From NCBI GenBank assembly GCA_000469685.2, contig LS997566.1, forward strand, positions 8,600,491-8,664,490: a stretch of 64,000 nt of DNA. The letters are read 5' to 3'. Under the pieces are notes generated by a model. It was not told the origin of the DNA. It did not search any database and saw only the letters and a program-made list of their open reading frames with translations. Below are positions 1 through 11,329 of this stretch, one piece after another (the first letter of the stretch is position 1; the number at the start of each line of letters is the position of its first letter). Source of the stretch: Haemonchus contortus. Its lineage: Eukaryota; Nematoda; Chromadorea; Rhabditida; Trichostrongylidae. The position numbers were made by a program, and so were the translations under genes.

Positions 1-2095
1 TATCTGGAACACACAAGCTTCGAACAGAAGTAAGAGGGTGCTTCGCTACTAGAGGATTAAGTGCATGTACCCTCTCAGGAACGGCCTCTATAGAGCATTC
101 GCTAGAAATTATCAAAACAGCCACCAAACCCCGAAATGAAAAACCGAGAGAAGGTAGGTTTTCAAAAAAGGATGAAAATATAAAGTACGATGTTGCCGTC
201 TGCATAGCGCTAACAAAGTAATGTGAAAGAGTTTTGTGGCCTCCTCGGAATGATCGCATAATAATATATCGTCGCCTTAGGTGAGAGCGGTGTCCCATCC
301 TTTCTTTTCATGTTTCCCATCAAAAGGTCCACGAGGGTTTGTTTGTTACGGACGGTGTTAATTACGTTGTCATTGGTTATATAAGAGCGAAAGTAAAATA
401 ATAGTGTCAAGTATCATGCGTATTGTCTGGGGAACGAATCCCGGATCAATACTTCCAGGGCCAGCCAGGGGTTGCAGAACTTCGAAGTTCAGTTGGCCAC
501 CGCACTTCATTGTATAATAGTACAGGCCACATACGCATTCAAATGCTACCAAATTCTGAAAGAAGGTCGAATGTAGGGCGCATCCCAGAAACGTGATTGA
601 TTAACGTCCGAAAACTTGGCTTTTGGAGTATTAGCGAATTACATGCAACAGTTGCATTTAAAATTTTTTAGAGAGGCATTGAATGACAAAAGTCAGGGAA
701 GATAGAATCCAAGAGTTTTGAAAAAAGCTCATTCAAAACAAGATTGGATATAGCTTTAGCACAGACATAGCAGTGTTTTAATTATTGTGACAATTCACAA
801 TAACAACTGCAATCACAAATTTTCTGTCGACAGATGAAAACAGCAGAGTAACAGAAATTAGTGAAGAGACGGAAAATAGTCCATCCCCACGTTGGCGAAG
901 ATGGCGCTCCATAACTCCATTAGGAGTCTCGGAAAGTTCCGCTTTTTTGCCATTACTCTGATGGAAGGCCATGCACTTTTTTCTACTCCGCAGTATTGCG
1001 ACTGTAAACCATCTGCTGATTCGATTAGAGACCCTCTATAACAAACGTAATGCAATGATAGCGAGTCACCCTTTATTGTCCATTGAGCATTTTTCTCCGA
1101 AGGGAATAAAGAGCAATCATTACCAAAGTGTACAATAGGCAAAAGCTGACATTCGTGAGGAAAAAGCGTTTATATCCCATTCTTGAGATGTGCCACGCAC
1201 CCAGCTCCCCTCTAGAATTGTGTTCATGATTGAATGTCCTCTGACTATGAGAGACGAGCGCAGTGATGCTGATTTCCCAACTTCGTAGGTGGACGTGAGG
1301 CAAATTTAGGCACTGTTAGAGGTATGGTCTTGGATGTGTCTGTGGCAGGCTATCTCCAAAAAGCCGCCTTTCCTCTGGAAAAAGAAAGAGGATCAGAACG
1401 ATTCTATGCCTCTCAGAAAGAGGATGCCTTTTTCCTTCTAATGATTCTTATCCAGCAGAAAACGAAGGTATTACAATGTTACAATAGTAACGGCGACTAC
1501 ATGACACCAAGAAGATATATGGGACGTTGAAGAGAAAGTTGGAAAGAAGGCTGTGTCCAGATGCTGGAGGCAGGAGTGAGAAGCACGGATATTATAGGGA
1601 TTTATTTAGCTCACTGAGTTTTGATGTGAGTAAAAGTGGCAAGCGAAGTGAGTGGTCACTTTAGCAGTAATGAAAAAGTAAAAAATAAATTACTGTTAAA
1701 AGAGGAGCCGTTCTTCCAGCTAGTTTCAGGGATTGTCGGAGAAGGACGTGGAAGCTGTCGGATTGGAGAAAGTGCTCGAGTGTTGGCACTACATCATAGG
1801 TAAAACGGTAAAATTGTGGCATCGAAAAACCCGCATTGGATGCGCCCCGCATTCGACTTTCATTTGTAATCGTAGTGGTGTATCAACTTATAAGTATGTA
1901 GTCAGTACATTTAATCGCTTTGATGAGCCGGTGTACAAGTCAGTGCATTCATTCTCCCGAACGAATCTTATAGCAACTTACCGATTCCGGTTTGATAGAA
2001 GGCTTGAGTGACCTGTGGGAAAATCTATTCAACAGAATGAAGGCTCAGATCTCTTCCGAGCACATTTATTCGATGGTGAAAAAAGAAAACAATGA
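1..2095 (+). CDS. 3' part of a multi-exon gene, function unknown
   Basis: I do not recognise the protein. Five exons can be joined in frame: 1-29 (gene starts left of the window), 79-153, 1310-1467, 1730-1807 and 2036-2095 with a TGA stop. Introns begin GTAAGA (30), GTAGGT (154), GTATTA (1468) and GTAAAA (1808), and end CTCTCAG, TTTAG, TTTCAG and CAACAG. The first intron is 49 nt, a typical nematode size. Phases agree at every junction. Exon 4 reads GLSEKDVEAVGLEKVLECW, and exon 3 contains GMVLDVSVAGYLQKAAF. No signal peptide or known motif is visible in this part. The last junction is uncertain: a donor at 1800 is also possible and would end the protein almost at once, and exon 5 has a second open frame (starting MKAQISSEHIYS) that no donor seen here feeds. 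SINE copies sit in introns 2 and 4. Confidence 0.5.
415..615 (+). repeat. SINE1 copy, 5'-truncated
   Basis: It starts inside the tRNA-like B-box region (aacgaatcccgg) and runs through the shared body (ttggccaccgca, aggccacatacgcattca) to the shared 3' end (gtgattgattaacg). It lies in intron 2 of the left-edge gene. The A box is missing, so this copy should be transcriptionally dead. Confidence 0.7.
1836..2025 (-). repeat. SINE1 copy, minus strand, diverged
   Basis: The family's 3' end comes first (ggatgcgccccgcattcgac), followed by the tagtggtgtatc and gtacaagtcagtgc body. It fades before the tRNA-like head. It fills most of the last intron of the left-edge gene. Confidence 0.65.
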
Positions 2096-2465
2096 GACCA
2101 GTCTCAATCTGGCTCTTCAGAATCTGTCAAGCAGTTAACGATTGTTTACGAAAGTGTTAGCGTGGCTAATTGGTCCACATAATGACCTGAGCGTGAGAGA
2201 AAAATATCCTATTCAGAGCTTTTGTTCCAGTGAAAAAGCGGAGCAGCGATAACAACCCTGTAGACAAGCCGGAAACATCGGTTGCTTTGCGATGGGAAAA
2301 TGCGAAGCAAAAACGCCTCCCCTTTCACATTTGGCATTTCACCTAGGGAATCGTAGCTAGTCAGTGACGGAATACCGTAGGCTATTTTCACTTAAAGGAT
2401 TGTATCATACCGATTTCGGAGTATGATCGGAGTATGATAAGGTTAGAACGATAAAGTTTTTGGCG

Positions 2466-2740
2466 TTAATCAATCCCGTCTGAAGGATGCGCCCCCGCAC
2501 TCGACTTCCATTCAGAATCGTAGTGGCGTATTGAGTGCGTATGTGGCCCATACAATGACTGGCGGTAGCCAGCCGATGTTCAAGTCAGTGCTTTTATCCT
2601 CCCAGACGAGTCTGGTACCAAATAGCTGAACCCGGAGGGATGGAAGGCTTGGTTGACCTAGGCGAGCATCGATCCGGGATTCAAACCCCTGACCGTGCGT
2701 GTGAGATAGTGCGCCACTTGCCACTACACCACCTCCGCCC
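2466..2740 (-). repeat. SINE1, near full-length copy
   Basis: On the minus strand this is the best plain copy. It has a tRNA-like head with an A-box-like ggtgtagtggcaagtggcg and a B-box-like ggtttgaatccc about 40 nt later. A body follows (gtctgggaggataaaagcac, gtcattgtatgggcc), then the 3' end (gcgcatccttcagacggg, then ttgatta). About 275 bp. The head matches the internal RNA polymerase III promoter layout of tRNA-derived SINEs. It does not fold as an intact tRNA that I can see, so I do not call a tRNA gene. Confidence 0.75.
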
Positions 2741-4750
2741 TCTCGGAGTATGAAATGAGAGCAAAGTCACAGCGGTTGCCTAGTGGATTTTAGGGATTGT
2801 AATTGAATGTTTGTACTCTGCTCGTGTTCTCTTATTTCTTGGAATAAGCTTAGTTTGCTAGATCAAACCAATTCACAGCAGGGATTCTAAGCAATTCAGG
2901 GAGTGACATACAGAGTTCATAGGTGCCACAGGAAACGAATTCTGAGTGGTATTTGGGTATTAGATAGTATAGAGGAACCTAGGGAGAGAAAAGAAAGAAG
3001 ACCATCGAACAGAATATAAAACTTTTGATGAGGGTTCGATAACAATTAACTACTCACTCAGGAAGAAGTGGTAATAAGTGATACTCCTAGAGGATAATAA
3101 GTGATATTTCTAGAGGAATGCACTTTGAAAAGGGTGTATATTTGAACTTCCAACGCTAGTAGTTTATTTTTTCACTTATTCTTTCAATACGTTGTGCAAG
3201 AATGAAACTAGAAAACCAATAAATGAAAGAAAATAGAAAAATAAAAAAATAAAAAAAATGAAAATTGAAGTCTTCGGAGATTAAGAGTACGTTGAAGGGG
3301 CTCGTTCCCGCTCGTGACTTACAATTAGACGGAATCGTAGTGGCGTATTAAATGTGTATGTGGACTATAAAATGACTTGCGATGGTCAGCCGATGTACAA
3401 GTCAACTCTTTTATGGTCGTGGACGAATCTGGTACCAATTAGTCGACCTCGAAAGAATGGGAGGCTCGGTGGCCAAGGCGATATCGAGCCGGGATTCAAT
3501 TCCCGGACAATGAGCGGGTGATAGTGCACTTTTCGCCACTGTACCACCTCTGGCTCAAGGAAACATCTATTGGATGTGGTTGTCACTGATGACTTGGCTC
3601 ACCCAGAAGAGATTCCCTCTAATGCATTCACAGGTGCAAATGACACATTGGATCAAATGAGAACTCTCGCAGTAAGCTAATTTAGTCCACTAGTTCATGA
3701 AAAACTGCTAGATACATGTATAAAGAAAGCCCATATGGCATATCGTAGAGCCGAAGGACTGAACATGGCAACTGCAAGGAAATGGACTCGATAAGGCTGC
3801 CAATCAAGCACTGCGATATGCCTATCCCCGAAAAAGTTAAGTAAAAACCATTGCAATGAACTCGGCACGGGTCCCAAGAGATTGTAATGAAGGCCTGGGG
3901 CAAGGTTTGAGTGTTCGATGGTCTGCCTTCATAAATCCTTAAATAGGCAATGTTAATGAGATCTCATGCACTTGTTTACCATTACTATTTACCATGTGAA
4001 TTTGCATACACTGAATGAATGTAGCCGGTCCTTTGAGGTAATTTCCCACGTTGATAGCTTTCCCGAGAGAAGACTCTCCAGCTCCCACATTGGAGCGTCC
4101 ATGTAGATTATCACAGGAGTTCAGCTCCTTTTCCATTCAGGAGGGTGCTAAAGTCTTGCCAAAAGTGGTAGATGAAGTCAGGAGACCACTACATCGAGTG
4201 ACAAAATGTAAAAGAGGTGGTCGAATGGGAAAGGATGATGTATGAAGCAATAAAGTGTGACATTGATGTTGGCCAGAAAGAAAATGGTGGCGCAAGCAGC
4301 AGACTGCATAGACAAAGTGGAATTTACTTGATCGACAACACCATTATGATATCGGCGCAGCTGTCGAGATATAAATGATAGCTGGATCATAAAAGCGAAT
4401 AGGACAGTGTTTGAATCGGAGCCGATGTAAGTACTGAACACATCCCATCAGGTCGTGAGATAACAGAGGAACAGATAGAGTTGACCAGTGCAGCAGTAAC
4501 TAGTTGAAGGGAAGAAACGGAAAGCAAGATTCAGTTGGACCTGAGCTTGTGGGGAGGTACATAATGGGAAAGGAACGTATGGGTGAGCTCAGAGAATAAA
4601 TGAAAGAGAGCGGAGGGAGCAAAGGCATGAGAAGCGTCTTTCCCACCCTCGTCGTCGCCCTTAATGCCTGATTATTCAGGCAGGATTATCATCCATTTTT
4701 GATGGGATAAAAGAAACTATGTGGTAAAATTGAAAATCTTGAAAATATTG
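2741..4750. other. Unassigned intergenic DNA around a SINE
   Basis: Apart from the SINE1 copy at 3300-3556 I see no gene I can support. The only coding-looking piece is a plus-strand frame ending at 4245 that follows a ccattcag acceptor-like site (about 4138). It is short and basic and has no partner exon. An A-rich run lies near 3225-3265. Confidence 0.3.
3300..3556 (-). repeat. SINE1 copy, minus strand
   Basis: Shares the body (gtcagccgatgtacaagtca), the B-box-like gggaattgaatcccgg and the A-box-like ggtacagtggcgaaaagtgc read on the minus strand. The 3' end is worn. Confidence 0.7.
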
Positions 4751-4845
4751 GATGATCTCAGGGCGTATGTGGGTCCTTGTATCCATCTCGCTTTACCTCT
4801 TTCAACAGGCAAACCAATGACGGGGACACTGGCAATGAAAGAAAT

Positions 4846-4899
4846 GGATTGAAGAGGTTTAGCGTGCCCATAAAACTGAGCATGCTAAACCTCTTCATC
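4846..4899. repeat. Hairpin-forming inverted repeat
   Basis: gaagaggtttagc at 4851 is mirrored by gctaaacctcttc ending at 4896, with a loop of about 15 nt and flanking bases that still nearly pair. It lies inside open frames on both strands, which is expected of a palindrome and is not evidence for a gene. Confidence 0.6.
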
Positions 4900-6430
4900 C
4901 ATTCTTTTCTTCGAAAAGTAGCATTAGCACTGGAGACCAGTCCTTTCTCCTCCTTCCCAAAAGAAGCGACCGTCATAAACAAGTAATTTCGGGCTCCCAA
5001 AGAAGCAGAAGACATAGACCCTTGTAGAAGTACCGTTTTTCTCAAACAGCCTGGACAATGGGAAGTGAAAGAGCTAGGGAATAACGGATGAATAGATGAG
5101 TAGTCGCTCATCTGAACAAGTTTCTAGCTTCCTACCGGGCATGTTACCACAAAAAGATAGTGCTTAGCCAGATTCTGGCTATCATCTATTTTTTGAGAGT
5201 TTCTTTTTTGTTTCAATCAATTTTGTAGTTATCGAAACTGGACAGTGGCAGGGAGGGCGGGCGGTGCCAGGTGGTACATTCTCGCCCTCCCACCGCCCAG
5301 TGTTAACTCGAAATGATAAATTCGAATCACTCTTGGCCATCGAATATTATTTCAATTGATCCTACACGAGTTCGCAGAAGTCTCCCTTCCTATCGCATAG
5401 TTAACCAGAGAGTTTATACTTTTCTATATATTCCAATATTGAGAAGTTGGAGTAAAAGATATCAGAGAAAAACTTGAAAAAGAGACTTGGTTTTTCAATT
5501 AACTCAATGTAACGACATCAGGACAGCAGAACAACTGAGGAGGGGGTTCGTAAAAGAATTCCATTGAGATCAGTCAAAAAGGAATGCCACAGAGCAGTAA
5601 ACAACCAAAAAGAATTCGGTCTAAAAAGCGCACAGCCACCCCTCTAACATAGTTGTCTATTCAGCTGCATTTGGGAAGCCCGGGAGATTGATTGCAGCTC
5701 ATGCACGTGTTTGGGAACGGTCCCTTCCCTGATTTAGATGCATTATTACGAAATTGCAAAGGGAGCTGAGGGGAATGGGTTTGGTCATTATGCTGACAGA
5801 ACAATTGAATATCCATTTGATTACTATAAGTGTTGACTTTGGAGCAAATGTTTCCCCTTGCTCGAAGCCTGAACCTTCTCTTTTTGTACCAGTGGTTCAT
5901 CCATCATACTGCTGGAACTCCTTGACATAATCAAAATTAACACAGAAAAGCAAATCATCTAGAAGATTCGAACATCGAAAATTTTGTAAACTCGTTGGAA
6001 TACGAAAAGCATCAATAATAACACACTCACGCACCTCGCTAAAGACGTTTATAGTACTACTCCCGGCCCATCGCATAGCGATTTTTAGCTAGTTGTCTCG
6101 TGGCGCTGCATGTTTCGGAAATTTGTTTTGGTTAGTTGTCGCGGTACGCGTTACGTGCCGTTATACTACGGCTTCTAACTGTGATCTAAGCATCAGAGAT
6201 TTCCCTTTCAGCGAATACATCAGTACTTCCCTAAGCATTCACCATGTGCATTCTGGGCTGTCAACGCCAAAGTACGACTTCAACTATCCACTGAATTGCT
6301 GAAAGTACAAAAAGGGTTCCATATATGCATGATGATGATGATGAGATAGGAGTACCCATGAATATTGTATGACTGACGGTGACCACCACGAGATGTTGTT
6401 TTGCTTTGAACTCTCAAGAGGCTCTTATTG
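4900..6430. other. Unassigned intergenic DNA
   Basis: No gene is supported. A minus-strand open frame ending at 5661 (79 codons, several cysteines, preceded by a weak ggttcag acceptor) might be a last exon, but I could not attach an upstream exon. A short GC-rich partial palindrome lies near 5240-5300, and a (GAT)n run at about 6331-6345. Confidence 0.3.
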
Positions 6431-6435
6431 AAACT

Positions 6436-6580
6436 TTATTAGCTAACGTTTCGGCGATATCGCCTTCTTCAGAGCCTGAAATGGATCAGAAACAATTTTT
6501 GGATATTATATCAAAGGTCTCCACAACCACGAGACTTGTGAGGTTTCTTATTCCCAGCAGCGAATCCCCTATTACTTCTA
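6436..6580 (-). mobile_element. Penelope-like element 3' end fragment with hammerhead-like motif
   Basis: On the minus strand, 6441-6476 reads aggctctgaagaaggcg, then a short loop, then cgccgaaacgtt. It is followed by TAATAAAG, as in the better preserved copies at 33,008 and 34,622. Upstream sequence (gatcagaaacaatttttgg, gtctccacaacc) is a degenerate match to the same region of those copies. No coding sequence survives here. Confidence 0.5.
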
Positions 6581-6765
6581 TTATCATATCCATTCAGAAA
6601 AGCTTTTCACCCTTCACCTCTCTCCATACTGGTGGTGAACCTCCTGGAAACGCCGCGAAAGCATTGAGTGGGTCATACGTAATCCAGGGATGGTATTAAA
6701 ATTATAATACTGTAAGGCAACTTTGGGAGCAGAACCTATCTTGGATCTTATCCTTTTACCCTTAA

Positions 6766-7062
6766 GTGTGAGTGGTGTAGAGGCAAAGCGGCACTATGTA
6801 TAGGTCACGGATCGAATCAGAGGTCGTTACTCGAGAAGGCTAACCAAGTCTCTTACCTATCCAGGGTCGCTGAACTGGAACCAGACTCGCCTGCGATTCT
6901 AAAAGCACTGACTTGTACATTGGCTGGTCAATTCATTGTCCCTGACCGCACATATGTATGTACTTTCAAAAAAAGCCATACCGATTAGGAATTGAATGCG
7001 GGCGCACTTTCCAGAACGGGATTGATTAACACCAAGGACTTTATCCCTCATCCTTCGCCACT
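6766..7062 (+). repeat. SINE1 copy, plus strand
   Basis: The head (gtggtgtagaggcaaagcgg, then ggatcgaatcag) and body (aaaagcactgacttgtacat) are present. The 3' end reads cgggattgattaacaccaag, followed by tttatccctcatcct. It is moderately diverged. Confidence 0.65.
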
Positions 7063-7278
7063 TGACGATTCAACTGGCGGACGAACATCAATAAAATGAC
7101 GATAGAACATGCAATAAGGGGGGCTAGGAAAAGCCAGATTCTCTTGGACAAGCCGGGTATGAAACACGACATGGGAGAAAGATCGGATGAAAGGAAAAGT
7201 GAAACCAACGACTGAACACATATCATACCCATAACCACCATGTCAGGTGGATCGTCACAGAGAAATCAATCCGAATGA

Positions 7279-7938
7279 TCATCTCAGAGGGTTTGGCCAT
7301 GATGAAGGCATCTCCTTCTGAGAGGCTTCAGAGTAACGACATTCGAGGGAAAAACGAAATGAAATTTGTTTACATCAAGCGGCTGGTACATATTGGAAAT
7401 GGCTGTCATTTTTTCATCGCTCATATGAGTGGATACGCCCAGCAGCACAATTGAGCCCACAAAGAATACGCTTGAAATGTGTCAATGGGCAATTCTCTAT
7501 GAAGGACCCTTGTACTTTCAACTTTTATGAAAGGGACTCTGAAGGCTAAACTGCGAGCTTGAAGCAATATGGACGATTAACCTATGGTACTTGTCTGCAG
7601 AAGAAATCACATACAACCTGCAACCCATTCCGTTGGACCCTGACAGTTCGAATTTTCTATTCTATTCTGTTACCTTTGAGATACAACATGCTTCCTAGGG
7701 AGCCACCACGACACACCTGCACAGCGCTAAGCACTAGATATTTTTTGATGAAATTACAAACTCAAGTTGAGCCCAATGGCCCGGGTACAACCCAATTGTT
7801 ATCATTAAGCCTGTATGTTGAGATATCTTTGCACGTGGTCCTACTTACGTCATAGGAGTTGAGGGCAGTCACTTCATTTCCATTGCCCTCGACCTGCACC
7901 CTTGCATCTGCGCTCCATTCCTCCTCCTCCTCAGTCAT
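7279..7938 (-). CDS. Predicted five-exon gene for a small acidic, possibly membrane protein
   Basis: I do not recognise this protein. Minus-strand exons join in frame: 7938-7849 (starts MTEEEEEWSADARVQVEG, donor GTAAGT), 7716-7674 (acceptor TGTGCAG, donor GTAACA), 7594-7582 (13 nt, acceptor TTCTGCAG), 7470-7374 (acceptor TTTCAAG, donor GTAAAC) and 7317-7279 (acceptor CTCTCAG, ends TGA). The sum is 282 nt, 93 residues. Exon 4 encodes a hydrophobic stretch VFFVGSIVLLGVS that could be a membrane segment. The model depends on the 13-nt exon and on a weak TTTCAAG acceptor. Downstream, 7241-7060, lies a second hydrophobic open frame (IWLFLAPLIACSIVILLMFV) in another phase. It runs into the SINE and could be the true continuation of a frameshifted gene. 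Confidence 0.35.
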
Positions 7939-8310
7939 CGTTGGCCGTCGAGAAATAAAGAGAATGCAGAAACATTTGTTAACGAAGCAAGCAAAGGGGT
8001 CCAATGATGGAAGGAGTTGGGTGGAGTCATAGTGGAACGTACTTTTGACGAGAGTAAATAAATTGATACACAGTAGTTTGTGGTGGTGAACGACATTCCT
8101 TGAAGCTAAGCTGGCTGTCTCCTGGCTTTGTCTCGAGGTTCCAAATGTAATAGACATGGCCTGTGTTATTGAATTACGACAGGAAAATCAAGCCTAATTC
8201 TTCACTGGGTAGTTCTTTGCAAACAACTTATTTTATTTGAAAAAAATATTTGATTGAAGGCATGCTAAAAAAATCATTTATTGTGGCTGGCCAATACACA
8301 TCCAATCGTA

Positions 8311-8831
8311 TTAACAGAAATGAGCATGTGCCAAATGCGTGGCGCGCACTCGAAAGAAATGAACAAAACACTCGTGATTGATCTCGTATGAATGCGTGGG
8401 AGTGCCCGAATAAAATGCTTTCACATTTCGAAGGGTTCTCCCGATGGCAGAGGTAATCTGCAAAGGAAACCTCAGTGTGCCAAATGGATTGACACTTTTC
8501 ATTTATGGTCATGTCGTCTTTTCGCCGACACCACCCGTGATCCCACCCACTCCCTACTCTTTTTTTCCGCCTCTTCTTCCATTTTACTCCATCGGGATAT
8601 CACAGTCATCTTGACGGATATCTTTGTTATGATTCTGCGGCAGGATAATAAAAAAGTAGTCGGACAAGGGCAAAGTCACTGAGAAGTCCAGCAAGAAAGC
8701 AATATTCCCTGGAACTCTGGCTGATGGCTCTGCTCAATTTGCGAGCGCATATGGATGTTTCCATATTCGGAGTTTATCCGAGAAAGTATGTAGTTTTTCA
8801 TTCTGGAGGCGTTCGTCTTCGACGAACTCAT
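8311..8831 (-). CDS. Possible three-exon gene, function unknown
   Basis: Exons 8831-8680, 8634-8535 and 8457-8311 join in phase into 132 residues ending in TAA. Intron 1 is 45 nt (GTGACT...CCGCAG). Intron 2 is 77 nt, with a weak GTGGTG donor and a good TTTGCAG acceptor. Exon 1 begins MSSSKTNASRMKNYILSR; exon 2 contains a charged stretch KMEEEAEKKSREW. No motif is recognised. A plus-strand open frame over 8724-8987 ends at a GTAAGTAA donor-like site and is an equally possible reading, so the strand itself is uncertain. Confidence 0.25.
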
Positions 8832-9299
8832 TCGAAAAGGATATGCCCAAGTTGTGATGGAATTGAAATCAGGCAGGAAAAAAAGAAATGGAAAAATCAT
8901 GTATGGGGACGCTGGGAAATACCAGGATACACAAGAAGCAGGGCTTTGAATCAAAATGGCAAGAGATGTGCCGGCTCGAAACAGTAAGTAACTTGAAGGT
9001 AATGCCCGATAGAGGCAGAATATCCATTACACTTGATTAAAAAGCTGTTTGTCTTCAAATTTGGGCCCAACGCTGTCTGGTTTGAGGACGAAAACACTTC
9101 TGAACTTTAATGGCAGAGTAGAGAGTTGGATGGTGATTTCGTAAATGACGATTGGATGGAGAAACTTCAAGGCACCGCACCAAGAGAAGTGATGATTCCT
9201 TTTGTTTTGAAATATACTACAAAAACAATGGCAAGATGAATAAGCTCACTGCAAAAACTACAAAAAAATGGCTCAATATTTGAACAACTCCCCTTCAAT

Positions 9300-9545
9300 A
9301 TACGAACGGATCCCCTTGTTAATCGAAGTCGCCCCTTGTCCACTCCGGATAGCCTGGCTAGTCATTCGGCATCTATGCCCCAGCCCCAACGTCAGAGTCT
9401 GGAAGCCACACGTGGGATAGCCCTCTAGCAAAAAATTGATATGAATAAGCCTCACTTTCTTGAGCCTAGGCGAGCCCAAAATACGACAGCAAAGGATAGG
9501 ACCGTTTGGGAGAGGCTGCTTAAAAGAACGACGGGTGGAAAGTGT
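9300..9545 (+). mobile_element. RTE-type LINE, 5' leader fragment
   Basis: Aligns by eye with 27,515-27,730 of the full RTE copy. Shared blocks are ggatagcctggc, cagcccc..acgtcagagtctgg, cgagccc..aatacg and gggagaggctgct. No coding sequence. Long minus-strand open frames here are shadows of the repeat. Confidence 0.65.
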
Positions 9546-9929
9546 TAACTGGTTGTTGTTAAATACTCGATAAATCATATCGAAATGTAAAAATGAGTCT
9601 ATTCCCCTGAACAAGCGCACCCATAAACCCAGCCTGAAGGTAGAAATTTTGCTCAAAATCACCGTTCCAGTAAAATTGCTAATGATGTTTGGGCTGTGCA
9701 GAAATGCAGAAAGAGTCGATTAAATTCGGAAATACTGCTGGAAATGTTCACGACAATCAAAACTATTTCTTAGTTAAAAGTTCTGGTTCCAATTTCGTCA
9801 CCCGACTCTGCTCCGATAAAAAAAATAAGAAACAGCTTATAGTACTGGCAACATCAACTTTGTAGCACTGGCACGTGGCGAGACTTGAGGTAGCTACTGT
9901 AAGAATTATCTGCCCCACGAGCTGGACAC

Positions 9930-10215
9930 GAAACATTTATCTCGAAGTTTCGCAAGGTTGGCGATTTATGGACAAAACTTCAGTATCGGACGGAACTCGC
10001 ACCAGGACTTGTGCTTTCCAGGCATCATGTTCTATCCCTTACATGTCCTCGGCTTCTTAACTTCATTCTACAGAGGGTAGTGTCAGAGATAGAGCTCGGT
10101 GCACGGAAAGCACAAGTACGTGTTCGAGTCCCGTCGGAGACTCAAATTTTGTCCATAAATCACCCACCTTATGAGACTTTCGGAAAGCGTACTGCGGCCA
10201 AATAACAGCAGTTAA
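9930..10215. repeat. SINE2, head-to-head inverted pair
   Basis: 9930-10,070 (minus) and 10,070-10,215 (plus) are inverted copies of one unit. The plus copy has gagggtagtgtcagagatag, then a B-box-like gtgttcgagtcccg, then a tail ending gccaaataacagcagttaac. The minus copy mirrors acttgtgctttcc, tttatggacaaaac and caaggttggcgat. The tRNA-like promoter suggests a second SINE family, unrelated in sequence to SINE1. Confidence 0.6.
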
Positions 10216-10239
10216 CAAAATATCAAGTCAAAACATTCA

Positions 10240-11030
10240 TCTGGGACAGTAATAGAATGGAAATACCCAATTTAAGGGTAAATCTTCTCAAGCTTTTCCT
10301 TAGTTTTGGAAAAGCCTGACTGGAGCGATAGTGGGAGCGTGACTATCGGATTTCTCCAAAAGATCTCATCTTGAAAGCTTTTTGTGTTCTGTTTAAAATG
10401 AATTAAATCACCCTTCTGGTTGATTACCGCGAAATATCAGAAGAAACACCATATAGATTCATAGCCAAAGAGAAACTGCGAGGTGAGCGCTACAACCAAT
10501 TGGATAATTCTCAATGATCCTTGAGATTTGATTGGCTGGGCCACCAGTCAAACTGGTTACTGGATTAAATAGTAAGAAGCTTATGCAGTGAAATTAGGCG
10601 TAATCATTCAAGTATTACGAAAGAAAAAGAATGATAAATTGAGGAAGATGACGGAGGTACTTGCTACCAACGATTAACAGCAACTGTCAAGGTCGGCAGG
10701 TATCGATCTTGTGGAAATTACCAGAAAGTAAAAGGAATTGATCTACAAAAATGACATCAAGCGCTCATGCCTATTATGGAAAATGGCTATGTTGTGCTCA
10801 AAAAAAAGCTGCTACTGAATATTAACTGTTTTAATTTCGTGAAAGCTCAGAGAGATTGGTATCATAAATAGCCAAAACTGCAAATCGTCCTTCTACTCTC
10901 AGCTATGTAGCATAGAAAGTAATCCTTGAAAAATTATTCTTCAATGGCTCTTCTCATGTAAATATAGGTACTTTTGGCAGAAATTCTTCAAATAGGGCTC
11001 AGTTAGGCTATATTTAGGTAACATTCCGAA
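10240..11030. other. Unassigned intergenic DNA
   Basis: AT-rich sequence. I see no supportable exon, RNA gene or repeat boundary. Confidence 0.4.
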
Positions 11031-11036
11031 TTCAGA

Positions 11037-11325
11037 CGGAGGTGGTGTAGTGGGAAGTGGCGCACTATCCCAGATCGATCTCTCCCTAGGCCACCCAAGC
11101 ATTCCATCGATCCGGGGTCGGTTAGTTGGTGCCAGACACGTCTGGGAGGATAAAAGCACTGACTTGTATATCGGTTGGCCACCGCAAGTCATTGTTTAAT
11201 ATAAGCCACATATGCATTCACTATGCCACTACGATTTTGAATGGAAGTTGAATGCGGGGCGCATACCCCAGACGTGATTATTGACGCCCATGGCTTGATC
11301 CTTCATCCTTTATCCTTTATCTATC
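11037..11325 (+). repeat. SINE1, plus-strand copy
   Basis: Head ggtggtgtagtgggaagtgg with internal loss of the B box; body tctgggaggataaaagcact and gccaccgcaagtcattgt; 3' end ggggcgcataccccagacg. It closes with a (tccttta)n-like run at about 11,300-11,322, which is the family's tail. Confidence 0.75.
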
Positions 11326-11329
11326 GTTC

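Noticed and set aside
2640..2735. tRNA gene on the minus strand (A- and B-box-like sequences)
   Set aside because: The same head recurs in a dozen SINE1 copies with shared downstream sequence, and no cloverleaf with a plausible anticodon stem is evident.
4758..5111. 117-codon minus-strand open frame
   Set aside because: It covers the hairpin at 4846-4899, has no splice sites of note and no recognisable motif.
8724..8987. Plus-strand exon ending at GTAAGTAA
   Set aside because: Coding-like, but conflicts with the minus-strand three-exon model, and no acceptor-linked next exon was found. Kept only as a caveat.
9273..9662. 129-codon minus-strand open frame
   Set aside because: It is antisense to the RTE 5' leader fragment.
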